Assembly (NCBI GenBank): GCA_016871675.1
Contig: VHCN01000027.1
Location: forward strand, 1-39,396
Direction: 5' to 3'
Source: Verrucomicrobiota bacterium
Lineage (GTDB): Bacteria; Verrucomicrobiota; Verrucomicrobiia; Limisphaerales; VHCN01
Length of the DNA stretch: 39,396 nt
The translations under genes and the position numbers were made by a program. The notes beneath the pieces were generated by a model. That model had not been told where the DNA came from and made no database searches. It saw nothing but the letters and a program-made list of their open reading frames with translations. Position 1 is the first letter of the stretch. Each line of letters opens with the position of its first letter. Below are positions 33,850 through 39,396 of the stretch, piece by piece.

Positions 33850-34461
33850 ATGCTTCGTGACCTTCTTGCCCGAGCCGGAGTTTACAGGGGCTTCTCCAGC
33901 CTCATCGGGGCGGCGCGCGGCAGGCGGGTCCACATCGAACAGCACATCCGGCCGCGCGCGGGCGACCGCGTGCTCGACATCGGCTGCGGCCCGGCGGACA
34001 TCCTCGAGGCGCTGCCGCCCGTGGAGTATCACGGGTTTGACTTGAGCGCGGATTACATCGAGGCCGCGCGAAAGCGGTTCGGCGGGCGCGGAACATTTCA
34101 CGTCGAGGCGGTGGACGCGGAGCAGGTGAAGCAATACGCGGGCTTCGACCTCGTGCTCGCGACGGGCGTGGTGCATCACTTGACGGACGCGGAGGCGCTC
34201 GACTTGTTTCGTGTCGCCGCCGCCGCGCTCAAACCCGGCGGCCGGCTCGTGACGCTGGATGGCTGCCTCGTCGAGGGGCAATCGCCGGTGGCCCGCTGGC
34301 TTCTCAAACGGGACCGCGGCCAGTTCGTGCGCGGGCAAGCGGCTTATCTCGCACTGGCCCGCGCCGTCTTCAGCAAGGTGCAGCCGACGGTCACAACCGG
34401 ATTGCTGCGCATTCCCTACACGCATCTCGTGATGGAATGCTCCGACCCGGTGGGGGACTGA
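33850..34461 (+). CDS. Class I SAM-dependent methyltransferase, glycan-locus type
   Basis: A 203-residue methyltransferase with motif I VLDIGCGP (41-48), an acidic end of strand 2 (YHGFDLSADYI), and FDLVLATGVVHHLTDAEA, then LKPGGRLVTLDG. The N-terminal 25 residues are Arg-rich (DLLARAGVYRGFSSLIGAARG), as in many methyltransferases in polysaccharide loci. It starts 10 bases after rmlB and is probably co-transcribed, which suggests methylation of a sugar or a lipid-linked intermediate. The exact substrate cannot be read. It converges on the GT2 gene. Confidence 0.82.
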   Translation: MLRDLLARAGVYRGFSSLIGAARGRRVHIEQHIRPRAGDRVLDIGCGPADILEALPPVEYHGFDLSADYIEAARKRFGGRGTFHVEAVDAEQVKQYAGFDLVLATGVVHHLTDAEALDLFRVAAAALKPGGRLVTLDGCLVEGQSPVARWLLKRDRGQFVRGQAAYLALARAVFSKVQPTVTTGLLRIPYTHLVMECSDPVGD

Positions 34462-34497
34462 GTGCGGCAGACCGCGGAGCGGGCGCGCCGGCGCGCG

Positions 34498-35445
34498 TCA
34501 CGCACTCCGCCGGGCCTCGATGCCGTGACTTGACTCGACGATGTAGCGCGGCCGGCCGCGGCTTTCCTCGAGCGTGCGCCAGAGATATTCGCCGAGCATC
34601 CCGATCATGAGCAGCTGCACTCCGGACAGCACGAGCACCACGCAGATGAGCGCGGTCCAGCCTTCCACCGGCGCGCCGAAGAAAATGCGCCGCACGATGA
34701 GGAACGTCGCGTAAACAAATCCGAGCAGGGCGAAAAGCATCCCGCTCGCGCTCATCAGCCGGATCGGCGCGTAGCTGAAGCTCACGAACGAATCCAGCGC
34801 GAGCCGCAGCCGCTTCGAAAAACTCCACTTGCTCGCGCCCGCGCGGCGCGCGGCCTTCGTGTAGGTGATGCTCGCCTGCTCGAACCCCATCCACTGGATC
34901 AGCACGAGCAGCGATGTGTTGCGCTCGGGCGCGTTGCGCAGCGCCTCCATCACGAGCCGGTCCACGAGCAGGAAATCCGCGCCCGTCCTGGGCAGCTCCG
35001 CAACGGCGTATCGGCGCATCAACTCGTAATAAAGCCCCGCGAAGAACTTGTTCAGCGCGCTCTCGCCCTCGCGCTCGCCTCGCACGGCCCACACGACCTT
35101 CGCGCCGGCGCGCCACGTCTCGACGAGCTGCGGCACGGTCTCGGGCGGGTCCTGCAAATCGGCGGCGAGAATCACCGCGGCTTCGCCTGTCGCGTGTTCA
35201 AGCCCGGCGGTGAAGGCCTTGTGCGAGCCGAAATTGCGCGAGAAGCGGAGCCATTTCACCCGCGGGTCCTTCGCGGCAAGCGCGCGCAGCATCTCGGGCG
35301 TGCGGTCGCGCGAGTGGTCGTCCACGAACACGAACTCGACCTCGAGGTCGAGCGCCTTCCAGTCGAGCGCGCTGAGGCGCTCGTGAAGGGCCGGCAGGTT
35401 CTCCTCCTCGTTGTAGGCGGCGATGACGAGTGAGAGCTTGTTCAT
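34498..35445 (-). CDS. Polyisoprenyl-phosphate glycosyltransferase, GT2 family
   Basis: A 315-residue membrane-anchored glycosyltransferase. The GT-A domain has the opening SLVIAAYNEEENLPAL, the nucleotide-binding VDDHSRD (41-47), NFGSHKAF and the metal-binding DLQD (96-99). Two C-terminal transmembrane helices follow (MLFALLGFVYATFLIV and LICVVLVLSGVQLLMIGMLG), with the terminal motif EYLWRTLEESRGRPRYIVE. This is the DPM1/GtrB/ArnC pattern: transfer of a sugar from UDP- or GDP-sugar to undecaprenyl phosphate. The ATG overlaps the stop of the upstream acyltransferase by four bases, so the two work as a unit, probably in surface-glycan or sugar-modification synthesis. Confidence 0.93.
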   Translation of the reverse strand: MNKLSLVIAAYNEEENLPALHERLSALDWKALDLEVEFVFVDDHSRDRTPEMLRALAAKDPRVKWLRFSRNFGSHKAFTAGLEHATGEAAVILAADLQDPPETVPQLVETWRAGAKVVWAVRGEREGESALNKFFAGLYYELMRRYAVAELPRTGADFLLVDRLVMEALRNAPERNTSLLVLIQWMGFEQASITYTKAARRAGASKWSFSKRLRLALDSFVSFSYAPIRLMSASGMLFALLGFVYATFLIVRRIFFGAPVEGWTALICVVLVLSGVQLLMIGMLGEYLWRTLEESRGRPRYIVESSHGIEARRSA

Positions 35446-35900
35446 GCGCGACCCGCCTTTGCCTCGGTCTTCCAACGCTCGACATCGTCCTTCACGGAAC
35501 GCACCACGCGCGCCGGCACGCCCGCGACAAGCGAGTAGGGCGGCACTTCCATTCCCTCGCGCAGCACCGCGCCCGCGGCGATGACGGAGTGATGACCGAC
35601 TTTCGCGCCCATCAGCACCACGGCGTGCGTGCCGATGAAACAGTGGTCGCCAATCTCCGTGGGCTGGCGGTCCACCGCTGCGTGCGCCCGCCCGGTGAGG
35701 CAGCGGCGGACGGTCGAGTGCGTGAGGATTTGCGCGCCGCAACTGATGTCGCATCCGCGGCCGATCCTGAGCCCGCCCTGTCCATCAATCAGCGTGAACG
35801 CGCCGATCCAGGTTCCCTCGCCGATCTCCGGGTTGCCGGTGATCCACGCCAGCGGGTTGTAGGGGTTGGGCGGCAACGGAGCCGCGGCAGCCGGGTTCAT
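35442..35900 (-). CDS. Left-handed beta-helix acyltransferase (hexapeptide type)
   Basis: A 152-residue protein made of hexapeptide repeats of the LbH fold: PEIGEGTWIGAFTLI, LRIGRGCDISCGAQIL, TEIGDHCFIGTHAVVLMGAKVGHHSVIAAGAVL. The probable catalytic His is His61 in THSTV. The ending PPYSLVAGVPARVVR is typical of sugar O- or N-acetyltransferases that form trimers with acetyl-CoA between subunits. Its stop overlaps the GT2 start (ATGA), so it is the first gene of a pair. It most likely acetylates the sugar handled by the GT2 enzyme or its precursor. The ATG at 35900 is preferred to one at 35921. Confidence 0.88.
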   Translation of the reverse strand: MNPAAAAPLPPNPYNPLAWITGNPEIGEGTWIGAFTLIDGQGGLRIGRGCDISCGAQILTHSTVRRCLTGRAHAAVDRQPTEIGDHCFIGTHAVVLMGAKVGHHSVIAAGAVLREGMEVPPYSLVAGVPARVVRSVKDDVERWKTEAKAGRA

Positions 35901-35963
35901 GGTGCGCGCAAGTTGTCCCACAAAGCGCCGGGCCGCGCAATGCTCGCGCCCCGGGTGGGCTCC

Positions 35964-35982
35964 GGCCGCGGTGAGTGCGGCC
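35964..35982 (-). terminator. Hairpin downstream of the ExbD-like gene
   Basis: GGCCGC / GCGGCC form a perfect 6-base stem around a 7-base loop, 37 bases after the ExbD-like stop on the same strand. There is no T-tract, so this is only a possible terminator. It is the only structure seen in the 118-base gap 35901-36018. Confidence 0.25.
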
Positions 35983-36018
35983 AGACGTTCCGGACGCGAC
36001 AGACGGAAGCCAATCCGC

Positions 36019-36456
36019 TCACGGTCCGTTGCGGGGCGCGTGAAGTGAAGGCCGCGTTGCTTGAAGCACCTCGCGAATGCCCGCGGCCCGAGCCACTTCG
36101 GCCAGCCGCACGAGTCGCTCGTGCGGCACCGTCTTGTCCGCCTGCACCACCAGCGTGAGGTCCTGGCGGATGGCGCGATAGCGGGCCGATGCCGCCGTGA
36201 GCTGCGTTTGCAAATCGGCCTCGGTCACGACCTGGTTCGCAAAGTAGAGCTGGCCGGCGTGGTCCACCGCGACGACGAGCGTCGGGTTGAGCGTGCCGGG
36301 AAGCGCGTCCGTCGCCGGGAGTTCGATCCGCACGCCCGTGGTGAACACGAAGTTCGGCTGGAGCAGGGTGAACATGAGCAGCAGCACGAAAACGCACGCG
36401 AACGGCGCGACGTCGAGCTGGGTGCGGAGAATCTTCGCGTTGCGGGTGAATCGCAT
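36019..36456 (-). CDS. ExbD/TolR-like protein with altered membrane helix
   Basis: A 145-residue protein with a short cytoplasmic tail, one membrane helix (about 15-33) and a periplasmic domain (RIELPATDALPGTLNPTLVVAVDHAGQLYFANQ, then VQADKTVPHERLVRLAEVARAAGI), which is the ExbD/TolR fold. In classical ExbD the helix reads like V-T-P-L-V-D, with an essential Asp. Here the aligned sequence is LDVAPFACVFVLLLMF: the essential Asp position is Cys21, and the only acidic residue is Asp15, six residues earlier. It follows the ExbB-like gene by 24 bases. It may form an energising complex for a TonB-like system, but no tonB is nearby. Confidence 0.83.
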   Translation of the reverse strand: MRFTRNAKILRTQLDVAPFACVFVLLLMFTLLQPNFVFTTGVRIELPATDALPGTLNPTLVVAVDHAGQLYFANQVVTEADLQTQLTAASARYRAIRQDLTLVVQADKTVPHERLVRLAEVARAAGIREVLQATRPSLHAPRNGP

Positions 36457-36480
36457 TCGGTTTGCGCCCGGGGCCGCCGG

Positions 36481-37206
36481 CTAGCGGCCGCCGTCTTTCG
36501 GGCCGGGCCTTTCCGTTACGAGGTTGAGGATTTCCGTCGAGCATTTTTCCATGTCGAGGACGATCTTGTTCACGCGGCTCACGAGGTAATTGTATCCCGC
36601 GTGGCACGGGATCGCGATGGCAAGGCCGACGGCGGTGCAGATGAGCGCTTCCCACACCCCGCTCGCGAGTTTGCTGGTGTGCGTGAACTGCCCCTCGCTC
36701 TGGAACACGCTGAACATGCTGATGAAACCCATCACCGAACCCAGCAGGCCCATCAACGGCGCGATCTGTGCGATGGTCGCGAGCAGGTTCAGCTTCTCCT
36801 CCAGCCGCGGCACTTCCACGAGGCCGGCGCCCTCGAGCGCCTCGCGCACGCCCTCGCGCCCGCGGTCGCGCGCGAGAATGGCCGTCTTCACGAGCCGGGC
36901 GACCGGCCCGGGCGTGGCGTCGCAAATCGAGATGGCCTCGACCACGTTGTCGCGCTTGAGGACGGTGCGCACGCCGTTGAGGAACTCCGCCGAGTTGATC
37001 TGCGCGCGGTGATAGTGAAGCAGCCGCTCCACAAACACCGCGATCGCCACCGCGCTGGTGAGCAGCAGCACCCACAGCATCGGCCCGCCTGCGAAGAGCG
37101 GAAACCCCGCCGCGCCCTTCGCGGCCGATGGCACGGCATTCGTCGTCACCGCGGCCATCAGGGCGGGGGCGTTCGCGACGGCGGTAAGGATCATCGTCGG
37201 CAGCAT
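36481..37206 (-). CDS. MotA/TolQ/ExbB proton-channel family protein
   Basis: A 241-residue inner-membrane protein with three helices: one near 42-62 (GGPMLWVLLLTSAVAIAVFVERLL), and two C-terminal ones in LLATIAQIAPLMGLLGSVMGFISMF and WEALICTAVGLAIAIPCHAGYNYLV. The GLLGSVMGF and ALICTAVGLAIAIP motifs are hallmarks of ExbB/TolQ, with the conserved Thr lining the channel. The large cytoplasmic loop is conserved (AILARDRGREGVREAL). It pairs with the ExbD-like gene downstream. The promoter TTGAAC-17-TATAAC lies 6 bases before the ATG at 37206 and is embedded in a heptamer palindrome. Confidence 0.92.
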   Translation of the reverse strand: MLPTMILTAVANAPALMAAVTTNAVPSAAKGAAGFPLFAGGPMLWVLLLTSAVAIAVFVERLLHYHRAQINSAEFLNGVRTVLKRDNVVEAISICDATPGPVARLVKTAILARDRGREGVREALEGAGLVEVPRLEEKLNLLATIAQIAPLMGLLGSVMGFISMFSVFQSEGQFTHTSKLASGVWEALICTAVGLAIAIPCHAGYNYLVSRVNKIVLDMEKCSTEILNLVTERPGPKDGGR

Positions 37207-37212
37207 GGTGAG

Positions 37213-37241
37213 GTTATAGGTGGACACTTCGCGAAGTTCAA
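37213..37241 (-). promoter_or_regulatory. Predicted promoter of the ExbB/ExbD operon
   Basis: Reverse strand TTGAAC (37241-37236), 17-base spacer, TATAAC (37218-37213), then 6 bases to the ATG at 37206. The -35 box falls inside the left arm of the heptamer palindrome. Confidence 0.55.
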
Positions 37242-37330
37242 AGTTCAAAGTTCGAAGTTCCGCGCGATGCGCTCCCGGTGGCGTGGGAAACTCGGCAACT
37301 TGGAACTTGGCACTGGGAGCCTGGAACTCC
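37233..37330 (+). repeat. Inverted pair of heptamer arrays in a divergent promoter
   Basis: Left arm, four 7-base units: GAAGTTC, AAAGTTC, AAAGTTC, GAAGTTC (37233-37260). Right arm, five units: CAACTTG, GAACTTG, GCACTGG, GAGCCTG, GAACTCC (37296-37330). The right-arm units are approximate reverse complements of the left-arm units, in register, with a 35-base spacer, so a long imperfect hairpin or cruciform is possible. The arms supply the -35 boxes of the two divergent genes. Confidence 0.6.
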
Positions 37331-37335
37331 ATCTT
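37307..37335 (+). promoter_or_regulatory. Predicted promoter of the dUTPase-hpt genes
   Basis: TTGGCA (37307-37312), 17-base spacer, CATCTT (37330-37335), then 6 bases to the ATG at 37342. The -35 (5 of 6) lies in the right arm of the heptamer palindrome. The -10 is weak. Confidence 0.45.
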
Positions 37336-37341
37336 TCGCGC

Positions 37342-37722
37342 ATGGAACGACCCGACCAGCTTCGCGAACTGTTCCGCATGCAGCAGTCGCTCAACGAACG
37401 CATCGGCGTCCGCACCGACGGCATGAGCGAGGAGGAGAAGACCAAGTGGGTGCTCAACTACTGCCGCGCGATGTCCCAGGAGATGGCCGAGCTCACCGAC
37501 AGCGTCCCGTGGAAGTGGTGGGCGAAGTATCAGAAGTTCGACGAGCAGAACGCGCGCGTCGAGGTGGTGGACCTGTTCCACTTCCTCATCAGCCTCGCGC
37601 AAGTGCTGGGCATGAGCGCGGACGACGTCTTCGCCGCCTACTGCAAGAAGAACGAGGTGAACTTCAGGCGGCAGGACACCGGCTACGCGGTGAAGGACGA
37701 GCACGACTCGAAGCACATCTGA
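37342..37722 (+). CDS. Dimeric dUTPase-like (dUTPase_2/MazG-fold) protein
   Basis: A 126-residue all-alpha NTP pyrophosphatase-fold protein. The metal-binding acidic motifs are visible: Glu47-x-x-Glu50 in QEMAEL, and Glu74-x-x-Asp77 in ARVEVVDLFHFLISLAQVLG. The conserved aromatic stretch TDSVPWKWWAK and the C-terminal AAYCKKNEVNFRRQDTGY match dimeric dUTPases (PF08761), which hydrolyse dUTP to dUMP and so keep uracil out of DNA. It is followed by hpt after 23 bases, giving a nucleotide-metabolism pair. No trimeric Dut is seen in the window. Confidence 0.85.
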   Translation: MERPDQLRELFRMQQSLNERIGVRTDGMSEEEKTKWVLNYCRAMSQEMAELTDSVPWKWWAKYQKFDEQNARVEVVDLFHFLISLAQVLGMSADDVFAAYCKKNEVNFRRQDTGYAVKDEHDSKHI

Positions 37723-37745
37723 CCCGGACTGGTTGAACGATTCCG

Positions 37746-38330
37746 ATGGTCGCCAAACCCACGCCCCAGCCGACACTCCGCGTGCCGTTGCGTCTGCGCA
37801 AGGAAGTGCAGACCGTGCTCATCACACGCGCGCAGATTGCCCGGCGCGTGCGCGAACTGGCGCGCGGCATCCAGCGGGATTTTGCCGGCAAGGATCTCGT
37901 GGTTGTCTCCCTGCTCAACGGCACGGTGATGTTCCTCGCCGATCTTATCCGTCACCTCAACATGCCTCTGCGGCTCGATTTCATGGGCGTGTCCAGTTAT
38001 CGCGAGGGCACGCAGGCGCGCGAGCTGTTCTTCACCAAGGAACTGCGCCTCGAAGTGCGCGGGCGCGACGTGCTGCTTGTGGACGACATCCTCGACACGG
38101 GCAAGACGCTCTCGTGCGTGCTCGGCAAGCTGGCCGAACTCAAGCCCCGCGAGATCAAGACCTGCGTGCTGCTGGACAAGCCGTCGCGGCGCGAGCAGGA
38201 CGTTCAGGCGGACTACGTGGGCTTCGAGATTCCCGACATGTTCGTCGTCGGCTACGGGCTGGACTACGCGGAGCGGTATCGGAACCTGCCATTCGTCGGC
38301 GTGCTCAGGCCGGAGACGTATCGGACGTGA
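37746..38330 (+). CDS. hpt: Hypoxanthine phosphoribosyltransferase
   Basis: A 194-residue type I phosphoribosyltransferase for purine salvage: hypoxanthine (and often guanine) + PRPP to IMP (GMP) + PPi. The PRPP-binding loop LVDDILDTGKTL lies near residues 111-122. The flexible-loop SSYREGTQ and the purine-binding C-terminal segment (DYVGFEIPDMFVVGYGLDYAERYRNLPFVGVL) are characteristic of HPRT. The first 18 residues (to RLRKEV) are a variable extension. It is 23 bases downstream of the dUTPase gene and probably shares its promoter. Confidence 0.95.
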   Translation: MVAKPTPQPTLRVPLRLRKEVQTVLITRAQIARRVRELARGIQRDFAGKDLVVVSLLNGTVMFLADLIRHLNMPLRLDFMGVSSYREGTQARELFFTKELRLEVRGRDVLLVDDILDTGKTLSCVLGKLAELKPREIKTCVLLDKPSRREQDVQADYVGFEIPDMFVVGYGLDYAERYRNLPFVGVLRPETYRT

Positions 38331-38331
38331 G

Positions 38332-38401
38332 GCGCAGGGCGCAATGCGTAAAACGTAACCTGAGCCGACCGCACTTACGTTTTACGAGTTACGCATTACG
38401 T
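38332..38401 (+). repeat. Inverted pair of heptamer arrays between hpt and moaD
   Basis: Left arm: GCGCAGG, GCGCAAT, GCGTAAA, ACGTAAC (38332-38359). Spacer of 14 bases. Right arm: CTTACGT, TTTACGA, GTTACGC, ATTACGT (38374-38401). The right arm read in reverse complement is ACGTAAT, GCGTAAC, TCGTAAA, ACGTAAG; unit by unit it matches the left arm at about 20 of 28 positions, best near the loop. The strict 7-base period is the same as at 37233-37330. It ends 7 bases before the moaD GTG and may carry its -10 (TACGTT, 38397-38402). Confidence 0.6.
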
Positions 38402-38408
38402 TTCCACT

Positions 38409-38654
38409 GTGACCATCCGGATACAATTCTACTCCTACTTCGCCGACCTGACCGGCTGCGGGCAGGCGGGTGAGGAGTTGCAGGCGGGTGCGACTCTCGG
38501 CGACCTGATGCTTCGCCTGCACGCGCGCTTCCCGAAGCTCGCCGCGATGGACAAGTCCACGCTCATTGCCGTCGGCGTCGAGTATCAGCCGCGCAGTTAC
38601 GAGCTGAAGGACGGCGACGTGGTGAGCCTGTTCCCGCCGGTGCAGGGCGGATGA
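38409..38654 (+). CDS. moaD: Molybdopterin synthase sulfur-carrier subunit MoaD
   Basis: An 81-residue ubiquitin-like protein ending in Gly-Gly (SLFPPVQGG), whose C-terminal Gly is thiocarboxylated and donates sulfur to precursor Z for molybdopterin. The core (RIQFYSYFADLTG, then LKDGDVVSLFPPVQGG) is canonical. Start is GTG at 38409, 7 bases after the heptamer palindrome. MoaE follows after 21 bases; the two make up molybdopterin synthase. No other moa, mog or moe gene is in the window. Confidence 0.94.
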   Translation: MTIRIQFYSYFADLTGCGQAGEELQAGATLGDLMLRLHARFPKLAAMDKSTLIAVGVEYQPRSYELKDGDVVSLFPPVQGG

Positions 38655-38675
38655 GTTTCGGATGTTCAATTCCCA

Positions 38676-39077
38676 ATGGCCGGTTTCATGAAGCGCGAGC
38701 TGAACATCACCAGCGACCCGGTTGATGAGGCGGCACTCGTCGCGCGGCGGCGCCTGGGCGCGGGCCTGGGCGCGGCGGTGTGTTTCACCGGCGTCGTGCG
38801 CGGCGACGAGGAGGGGCAGCGCATCTCCGCCATCGAATACACGGCGTTCCAGCAGATGGCGGAGCACCAGTTCCACAAGCTCTTCGACGAGATGGCCGCG
38901 CGCTGGCCGGTCGAGAGCGTGCGCCTCGTTCACCGGCTCGGCGTGGTGAAGGTCGGCGAACCGTCGCTTTGGGTCGAGGTGGTCGCGCCGCACCGGGGCG
39001 AGGCATTCGCCGCGTGCCAGTGGTTGATCGATGAGATGAAGCGCGTGGTTCCCATCTGGAAGCAGCCGCTGCCGTAG
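38676..39077 (+). CDS. moaE: Molybdopterin synthase catalytic subunit MoaE
   Basis: A 133-residue catalytic subunit that inserts two sulfurs from MoaD into cyclic pyranopterin monophosphate. Family motifs are seen: GAAVCFTGVVRGDEEG, IEYTAFQQMAEHQF, VHRLGVVKVGEPSLWVEVVAPHRGEAFAACQW and the C-terminal KRVVPIWK with active-site Lys residues. The ATG at 38676 gives a 4-residue extension before an alternative ATG at 38688 (MKRELN). Together with SelB elsewhere in the window, a molybdenum cofactor enzyme with selenocysteine (formate dehydrogenase type) is possible in this organism, but none is visible. Confidence 0.95.
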   Translation: MAGFMKRELNITSDPVDEAALVARRRLGAGLGAAVCFTGVVRGDEEGQRISAIEYTAFQQMAEHQFHKLFDEMAARWPVESVRLVHRLGVVKVGEPSLWVEVVAPHRGEAFAACQWLIDEMKRVVPIWKQPLP

Positions 39078-39110
39078 GCGTCGCGGTTCGGTCGGCTTCT
39101 TGGTGGGTTC

Positions 39111-39396
39111 TCACCCAAGCTGTCGCCGATACAGCGCGTCGAGCTTGTCGAGCATCGCGTCGAGGCTGTGATGCTCCTCGACCATGGCGCGGCCGCGGGT
39201 GGACATCGCGGACGATTGCTCGCGTTGCTCGATCACTTCGCGAACCGCCGCCGCCAGCGCCGCCGCATCGCCTGACTTGAAGATCCGGCCCGTCTCGCCG
39301 TGACGGATGATCTCGGGAATGCCGCCGGTGTCGCTGCCGACCACGGGCGTGCCGCACGCGAGCGCCTGCAAGCCTGCTTGCGGCACGCCTTCGTGC
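39111..39396 (-). CDS. Glycosyltransferase family 4 protein, C-terminal fragment
   Basis: The reverse strand is open from the window edge to a stop at 39111. The fragment begins HEGVPQAGLQALACGTPVVGSDTGGIPE, the sugar-nucleotide-binding E-x7-E-like region of GT4 (GT-B fold) enzymes; here the second conserved acidic position is a Gln in this stretch. It ends with the usual C-terminal helix (HHSLDAMLDKLDALYRRQL). Only the last third or quarter of the protein is present. It converges on moaE with 33 bases between. Acceptor and donor cannot be told. Confidence 0.85.
   Translation of the reverse strand, partial: HEGVPQAGLQALACGTPVVGSDTGGIPEIIRHGETGRIFKSGDAAALAAAVREVIEQREQSSAMSTRGRAMVEEHHSLDAMLDKLDALYRRQLG

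Noticed and set aside
37233-38401. CRISPR-like short repeats
   Set aside because: Units are 7 bases in direct contact with no spacers, and no cas gene is present; these are tandem heptamer arrays.

Overview
The window is about 39 kb of very GC-rich, densely coded bacterial chromosome, with GC-rich third codon positions throughout. Both ends cut genes: a response regulator on the left and a family 4 glycosyltransferase on the right. The gene set suggests a member of Verrucomicrobiota or a close PVC relative: ThuA-type and DUF1080 (3-keto-disaccharide hydrolase) proteins, a planctomycete-type cytochrome c domain, secreted PQQ-like beta-propellers, a ceramidase-like esterase, and Mpl. That placement is inference from family distribution; no rRNA gene is present to confirm it.

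Layout. 1-1203: response regulator end and a secreted ThuA-rhodanese fusion (minus). 1468-5453: cysS-tmk, a methyltransferase, purS-purQ (plus). 5520-10003: mpl, gatB and a ceramidase-like protein (minus), with a degraded zinc-ribbon gene between the last two. 10097-19406: DD-carboxypeptidase, LysR regulator, hybrid histidine kinase, recG, PQQ-like propeller, and a REC-metallo-beta-lactamase fusion. 19553-24497: YifB/ComM ATPase, an outer-membrane protein, DUF1080 protein, MIP channel, hydroxyacid dehydrogenase. 24519-29792: selB, then a two-gene block encoding a heme-fused outer-membrane barrel and an octaheme lipoprotein. 29951-32257: secreted FG-GAP protein. 32272-35900: FtsB-like protein and surface-glycan genes (rmlB, methyltransferase, GT2, acyltransferase). 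36019-37206: ExbB/ExbD-like pair. 37342-39077: dimeric dUTPase, hpt, moaD, moaE.

The strongest candidate for an unusual system is 26589-29792. An octaheme c-type lipoprotein (seven CXXCH sites plus one CX4CH) directly precedes a large beta-barrel that carries its own monoheme cytochrome domain. This has the logic of an MtrAB/DmsEF porin-cytochrome electron conduit, but with the porin itself a cytochrome.

Two further patterns run across the window. First, many genes have -35/-10 elements placed only 6 to 15 bases before the start codon and no visible Shine-Dalgarno site, which predicts leaderless or very short-leader mRNAs. Second, several sites hold short tandem arrays with a strict 7-base period. 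Two of these form inverted pairs; one sits in a divergent promoter and supplies both -35 boxes. Others lie inside recG and in the signal-peptide region of the cytochrome-porin gene.
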